Source: Kocuria dechangensis (GTDB lineage Bacteria > Actinomycetota > Actinomycetes > Actinomycetales > Micrococcaceae). From it: DNA of 64,000 nucleotides. Below are positions 59,883 through 64,000 of this stretch, piece after piece (position 1 is the first letter of the stretch; the number at the start of each line of letters is the position of its first letter). Location: the NCBI RefSeq assembly GCF_014636775.1, contig NZ_BMEQ01000001.1, positions 418,301 through 482,300 of the forward strand. Reading direction: 5' to 3'. The notes under the pieces were generated by a model, which did no database searches, was not told where the DNA came from, and saw only the letters and a list, made by a program, of their open reading frames with translations. The position numbers and the translations under genes are program-made.

Positions 59883-59892
59883 CCCCCCCCCC
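59883..59892 (+). repeat. Poly-C tract of ten
   Basis: Ten consecutive C residues lie in the gap between apt and the HelD-like gene, 67 nt upstream of the -10. The tract is not in a coding frame. Confidence 0.9.
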
Positions 59893-59958
59893 GTGACCTT
59901 CCCGGCCCCCCTGTTACGGACCGCGCGGTAACGTCACCGTCCGTCGAGCCGGGGCCGG

Positions 59959-59964
59959 TAGACT
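59959..59964 (+). promoter_or_regulatory. -10 element of the HelD-like gene
   Basis: TAGACT lies 36 nt before ATG 60001. A short leader with AACGAGGTG follows. Confidence 0.5.
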
Positions 59965-60000
59965 CGTTGGTCTGTTCGATCCGGAACGAGGTGTCCATCC

Positions 60001-62259
60001 ATGGCAGAAACCGTCGCCACCATGGCGGCCGAGCAACTGGCTGTCGAGCGCGCGTACGTGGCCAAGCTGTACGACCGGCTCGACGAGCTGCGGGCCGAGA
60101 AGACCGAGGAGCTGGCGGCCGTGCAGCGCAGCGAGTCCGCGGGCAGCCACCAGAGCCGCTCCGAGCGGGACGCGTTCGCCTCCCACTACGAGGACCGGCT
60201 CGCCCAGCTCAACGCCGTGGACCACCGCCTGGTCTTCGGCCGGCTGGACACCCATGACGGCGACCGCCGGTACGTGGGGCGGATCGGGCTGGCCACCGAG
60301 GACCACCAGCGGCTGATGGTCGACTGGCGCGCCCGCGAGGCCGGCGCGTTCTACCAGGCCACCGCGCAGAACCCGATGGGCATCCGCCGGCGCCGCCACC
60401 TCATCCTCGAGGGCCGCGAGGTCACCGCGCTCGAGGACGACGTGCTCGACCCGGACATGCTCGCCGAGGACGGCGTCCTGCACGGCGAGGGAGCGCTGCT
60501 GGCGGCGCTGAACCAGAAGCGCACCGGGCGCATGTCCGACATCGTGGCGACCATCCAGGCCGAGCAGGACCGGATCATCCGCGCGCCCCTCCCGGGCGTG
60601 CGGGTGGTGCAGGGCGGTCCCGGCACCGGCAAGACCGCGGTGGCGCTGCACCGTGCCGCGTACCTGCTCTACGAGCACCGGGAGCGGCTGCGCAAGGCGG
60701 GAGTGCTCATCGTCGGCCCGTCGTCGTCGTTCATGTGGTACATCGAGCGCGTGCTGCCCGCGCTCGGGGAGACGGGCGTCGTCATGTCCTCGCTCGCCGA
60801 GCTGTTCCCGGGGGTCGTCGCCGCGCCCGAGCGCGACGCGCAGGTGGCCCGCCTGAAGTCCGGCCTCGACATGGTCGACGTCGTGGCCAAGGCCGTCAAG
60901 GACCGGCAGAAGCTGCCGGACCGGGACCAGGTGCTGCGCGTGGACTCCCACCGCGTCACGCTGACCCGCCGGATCGTCAAGCGGGCCCGGGACAAGGCGC
61001 GCGCCACCGGCAAGCCGCACAACGAGGCCCGCAACACCTTCGTGAAGATCGCCCTGCGGGAGCTCACCGAGCAGCTGGGGGAGCACCTCAACACCACCAG
61101 CGGCAACGTCATGGACCGCTCCTACCTCGCCGAGGACATCCGGCAGGCCCGCGACGTGCGGGTCGCCCTCAACCTCGCCTGGATGCCGCTGTCGCCGCAG
61201 ACCCTGATCGCGCAGCTGTTCAGCAAGCGGCACTACCTGGAGTCCGCCGCCCCGCACCTGAGCCCCGCGCAGGTCGACGCGCTGCTGCGACCGGCGGACG
61301 CCCCCTTCACCGTGGCCGACGTGCCCCTGCTGGACGAGGCCGCCGAGCTGCTCGGCGACCTCGACGAGGCCGGCGTGCGGGTGCGCGCCGACGCGGACCG
61401 GGAGCGCCGCAAGTCCCTGGACAACGCCGAGCACGCCATCGAGAACATGCACCAGAGCCTGGAGGACGTCGGCGTCGACGGCGTCGTGACCGCCGCCCAG
61501 CTCACGGACTTCAACGCCGTGGCCCCGCACCGGATGACGGCGGCCGAGGCTGCGACCGCCGACCGCACGTGGGCCTACGGGCACGTCGTGGTCGACGAGG
61601 CGCAGGAGCTCTCGCCCATGCAGTGGCGCGTGCTCATGCGCCGGTGCCCCATGAAGTCCTTCACCGTGGTCGGGGACATCGCCCAGGCCGGCTCCGCCAC
61701 GGCCGCCCTCAGCTGGGGGGACGCGCTGGCGCCGTTCGTGGGGGAGCGGTTCGTCCTCGACGAGCTGACCGTCAACTACCGCACCCCCGCGGCCATCGCC
61801 GAGGCGGCGGTGGAGGTGGCCCGGGCCGCAGGGCTGGCCATCTCCGCCCCGCGGGCGGTGCGCGACGGCGAGCCGCCGATCGTCGTCAGGGTCGACGACG
61901 CCGGTGTGGTCGGGACGGCCGTCGAGCAGGTCCGCGCCGAGCTCGAGGTCGTCAACGGCGGGCTCGTGGCGGTCATCGTGGCCGAGGACCGGGTCCAGGA
62001 GGTGGGCACCGCCCTCGCCCGGGCGCTGCCCGGGAAGGTGGGCGCGGGCGTGCGCCGGCTCGACCGACAGGTCGTGGTGCTCTCGGCCTGGGACGCGAAG
62101 GGCCTCGAGTTCGACTCCGTGGTCGTCGTGGAGCCGCAGGCGCTGGTGGAGGAGACCGGCGGCGGGGTCGGCAACCTCTACGTGGCCATGACCCGTCCCA
62201 CCCAGCGGCTGCGCGTCGTCGCGGCGCGGCAGCTGCCCGCCGGCCTCGACCGGTTCTGA
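60001..62259 (+). CDS. helD: HelD-like RNA polymerase-associated helicase
   Basis: A 752-residue superfamily 1 ATPase of the HelD type. An N-terminal antiparallel coiled coil (AVERAYVAKLYDRLDELRAE, then HYEDRLAQLN) would enter the polymerase secondary channel. The P-loop is VVQGGPGTGKTAVALHRAAY, the Walker B VVVDEAQELSPMQ, and later motifs include NLYVAMTRPTQRLRVV. In Bacillus and mycobacteria HelD frees stalled polymerase from DNA and recycles it, and some versions protect against rifampicin. UvrD/Rep-type annotations of this family are misleading. Its position beside tyrS and an rRNA operon may be chance. Confidence 0.87.
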   Translation: MAETVATMAAEQLAVERAYVAKLYDRLDELRAEKTEELAAVQRSESAGSHQSRSERDAFASHYEDRLAQLNAVDHRLVFGRLDTHDGDRRYVGRIGLATEDHQRLMVDWRAREAGAFYQATAQNPMGIRRRRHLILEGREVTALEDDVLDPDMLAEDGVLHGEGALLAALNQKRTGRMSDIVATIQAEQDRIIRAPLPGVRVVQGGPGTGKTAVALHRAAYLLYEHRERLRKAGVLIVGPSSSFMWYIERVLPALGETGVVMSSLAELFPGVVAAPERDAQVARLKSGLDMVDVVAKAVKDRQKLPDRDQVLRVDSHRVTLTRRIVKRARDKARATGKPHNEARNTFVKIALRELTEQLGEHLNTTSGNVMDRSYLAEDIRQARDVRVALNLAWMPLSPQTLIAQLFSKRHYLESAAPHLSPAQVDALLRPADAPFTVADVPLLDEAAELLGDLDEAGVRVRADADRERRKSLDNAEHAIENMHQSLEDVGVDGVVTAAQLTDFNAVAPHRMTAAEAATADRTWAYGHVVVDEAQELSPMQWRVLMRRCPMKSFTVVGDIAQAGSATAALSWGDALAPFVGERFVLDELTVNYRTPAAIAEAAVEVARAAGLAISAPRAVRDGEPPIVVRVDDAGVVGTAVEQVRAELEVVNGGLVAVIVAEDRVQEVGTALARALPGKVGAGVRRLDRQVVVLSAWDAKGLEFDSVVVVEPQALVEETGGGVGNLYVAMTRPTQRLRVVAARQLPAGLDRF

Positions 62260-62313
62260 GGCGGGAACTCCCGCCGCCCCGGGGCGCGGACGGTGGCACC
62301 GTCCGCGCCCTGG

Positions 62314-62319
62314 TACCTT
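62314..62319 (+). promoter_or_regulatory. -10 element for leaderless tyrS
   Basis: TACCTT ends 7 nt before GTG 62327. GGAGG (62320-62324) is only 2 nt from the GTG, too close to act as a normal ribosome site for it. Confidence 0.5.
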
Positions 62320-62326
62320 GGAGGTC

Positions 62327-63637
62327 GTGCCGAACACGACTGATCTGACCCAACAGCACAACGACCCCTCCTTCGCCAACGTCTGGCAGGAACTGCAGTG
62401 GCGGGGGCTGGTGCACGTGTCGACCGACGAGGCCGCCCTGGAGCGGGCGCTGTCGGAGGAGAAGGTCACCTATTACTGCGGGTTCGATCCCACCGCGGCG
62501 TCCCTGCACCTGGGCCACCTCGTCCAGCTGCTGCTGATGCGCCGCCTCCAGCTGGCCGGCCACCGCCCCATCGGTCTGGTGGGCGGGTCCACCGGACTGA
62601 TCGGCGATCCCCGCCAGACCTCCGAGCGCGTGCTCAACTCCAAGGAGACCGTCGCGCAGTGGGTCGAGCTGCTGCGGGCCCAGGTCGAGCGGTTCCTCTC
62701 CTTCGAGGGCGAGAACCCGGCCGTCATGGTCAACAACCTGGACTGGACGTCCCAGCTCTCCGCGATCGACTTCCTGCGCGACATCGGCAAGCACTTCCGG
62801 GTGGGCACGATGATCAAGAAGGAGATCGTGGCCAAGCGCCTGAACTCCGAGGAGGGCATCTCCTACACGGAGTTCAGCTACCAGATCCTCCAGGGCCTGG
62901 ACTACCTCAACCTCTACCGCGACCACGGCTGCACGCTGCAGACCGGCGGCTCCGACCAGTGGGGCAACCTCACCTCGGGCACGGACCTGGTCCGCAAGGT
63001 CGAGGGCGCCTCCGTCCACGCGATCGGCACCCCGCTGATCACCAACTCCGACGGCACCAAGTTCGGCAAGTCCGAGGGCAACGCCGTGTGGCTGGACCCG
63101 GAGCTCACCTCGCCGTACGCCTTCTACCAGTTCTGGCTCAACACCGCCGACGCCGACGTCGTCGACCGGCTCAAGGTCTTCACCTTCCTCACCCGCGAGG
63201 AGATCGAGGAGTTGGCCCGCCGCACCGCGGAGGAGCCGTACAAGCGGGAGGCCCAGAAGGTCCTGGCCCACGAGGTCAACTCCCTGGTGCACGGGGTCGA
63301 GGCCACCGAGAAGGCCATCGCCGCCTCCGCCGCGGTCTTCGGGCGAGGCGAGCTGACCGACCTGGACGCCGGCACCCTCGACGCCGTCGCGGCCGAGCTG
63401 CCCACCGCCCGCGTCGGGACCGGCACCCACCAGGTCGCCGACCTGCTGGTCGCCACCGGTCTGGCCGAGTCCCGGTCCGCCGCCCGGCGCACCCTCAAGG
63501 AGGGCGGCGCCTACCTGAACAACCAGAAGGTCGCCGGTGAGGACGCCGAGCTCGACGCCGGCCAGCTCCTCCACGGCCGCTACGCCCTGCTGCGCCGGGG
63601 CAAGAAGCACCTCGCGGCGGTGGTCGTCGGCGGATGA
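62327..63637 (+). CDS. tyrS: Tyrosyl-tRNA synthetase
   Basis: A 436-residue class I synthetase. The HIGH motif reads HLGHLVQLLLMRR and the KMSKS region KFGKSEGNAVWLDP. YCGFDPTAASLHLGH and GGSDQWGNLTSG define the Tyr pocket. The C-terminal 65 residues form an S4 RNA-binding domain (SAARRTLKEGGAYLNNQKVA). I start at GTG 62327 from promoter spacing; TTG 62318 would add three residues. No T-box precedes it. Confidence 0.96.
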   Translation: MPNTTDLTQQHNDPSFANVWQELQWRGLVHVSTDEAALERALSEEKVTYYCGFDPTAASLHLGHLVQLLLMRRLQLAGHRPIGLVGGSTGLIGDPRQTSERVLNSKETVAQWVELLRAQVERFLSFEGENPAVMVNNLDWTSQLSAIDFLRDIGKHFRVGTMIKKEIVAKRLNSEEGISYTEFSYQILQGLDYLNLYRDHGCTLQTGGSDQWGNLTSGTDLVRKVEGASVHAIGTPLITNSDGTKFGKSEGNAVWLDPELTSPYAFYQFWLNTADADVVDRLKVFTFLTREEIEELARRTAEEPYKREAQKVLAHEVNSLVHGVEATEKAIAASAAVFGRGELTDLDAGTLDAVAAELPTARVGTGTHQVADLLVATGLAESRSAARRTLKEGGAYLNNQKVAGEDAELDAGQLLHGRYALLRRGKKHLAAVVVGG

Positions 63638-64000
63638 TCCGCCGGGCATCCAGCCCCGCACCCCCCTCCCGGATCCGCATTTGCGGGCTCCAGGAGGGGG
63701 GTGTAATGTTTCACGAGTCGTCAGGCAGGGCCCGCGAGGCCCGCGGACGGCGACCCCGCAAAGATCAGCACGGCGTTCCGCCGTGCCTAGTTCATGCGGG
63801 AGCGACCATCCGGTCGGTCCGATCCCGGGGCAACGTCAAGTTGACACGCCGAGGACGGGCTGCGTAGGATGATCGAGCTGTCCAAGATGGGGAACGAAAT
63901 TCCCGGGTCGAGGAGCAGCTGACAAGAATTTCAACACGGTTTCTGGTGCGTGGGTGCCGGTTGCCGGTCTGTTGTTTGAGAACTCAATAGTGTGCCATGT
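63638..64000 (+). promoter_or_regulatory. rRNA operon promoter and leader (363 nt, no gene)
   Basis: After the tyrS terminator comes a strong promoter: TTGACA (63841-63846), 18-nt spacer, TAGGAT (63865-63870). A GGGAA/TTCCC hairpin lies at 63890-63904. The stretch TGTTTGAGAACTCAATAGTG near 63972-63991 is the conserved actinobacterial segment just upstream of 16S rRNA and contains the boxA-like antitermination signal. The 16S gene itself starts beyond the window. Confidence 0.85.
63659..63703 (+). terminator. Terminator after tyrS
   Basis: An 11-bp outer stem (63659-63669 with 63693-63703) encloses an inner imperfect stem, followed by TAATGTTT. Confidence 0.75.

Noticed and set aside
63634..63867. 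A 77-codon frame after tyrS
   Set aside because: It overlaps the tyrS end, runs through the terminator and stops inside the rRNA -10. It has no ribosome site and no family resemblance.

Overview
The window is high-GC chromosomal DNA from an actinobacterium. Gene order (ftsK-pgsA-cinA-clgR-DUF3046-recA-recX-miaB-miaA-dapF, lexA beside a LysM gene, hisCBH-priA, infC-rpmI-rplT, pheST-argCJBDFR, tyrS followed by an rRNA operon leader) and the protein sequences fit the Micrococcaceae, perhaps Kocuria or a relative. Genus is an inference. I see no insertion sequence, prophage, CRISPR array or tRNA gene.

Layout. 1-7998: end of ftsK, then pgsA, cinA-like, a ClgR-type regulator, DUF3046, recA-recX, miaB-miaA and dapF. 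8033-12531: an rRNA methyltransferase-like gene facing hflX, then a DinG-type helicase. 12623-14183: lexA and a divergent LysM membrane protein, with two SOS boxes between them. 14219-19544: histidine genes (hisC, hisB, hisH, priA) with a 53-residue membrane protein, SseB, DUF1844 and DUF503 genes. 19545-22723: a long infC leader, infC starting at AUC, rpmI, rplT and a TrmH-type methyltransferase. 22724-26662: terC behind a probable manganese riboswitch, a winged-helix regulator, DUF808, NUDIX and a small HESRH protein. 26840-30466: pheST. 30653-37485: a two-TM protein, a phosphopantetheinyl transferase, an M1 metallopeptidase and a 1337-residue synthetase built like epsilon-poly-L-lysine synthetase (Pls). 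37538-44764: quinone oxidoreductase, then argCJBDFR. 44805-46969: ankyrin protein and acyl-CoA ligase. 47073-53673: Lrp regulator, aminotransferase, ThDP enzyme, glutamate-type dehydrogenase and amino acid permease, a likely amino acid catabolic unit. 53879-59857: catalase, argG, argH, alkyladenine glycosylase, apt. 60001-64000: HelD-like helicase, tyrS, and the promoter and leader of an rRNA operon whose 16S gene lies just past the window end.

How the parts work together. recA, lexA and the LysM gene carry LexA boxes, so this is an SOS unit with a probable division inhibitor. argC and argG share TGCATA-type ArgR boxes, and argR is the last gene of the argC operon. The Pls-like synthetase needs a phosphopantetheinylated carrier domain; a transferase able to supply this and a metallopeptidase able to cleave a peptide product lie beside it. 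This is the strongest candidate for an uncharacterised natural-product system here. A recurring theme is leaderless genes: thirteen start codons sit 6-8 nt downstream of a -10-like hexamer.
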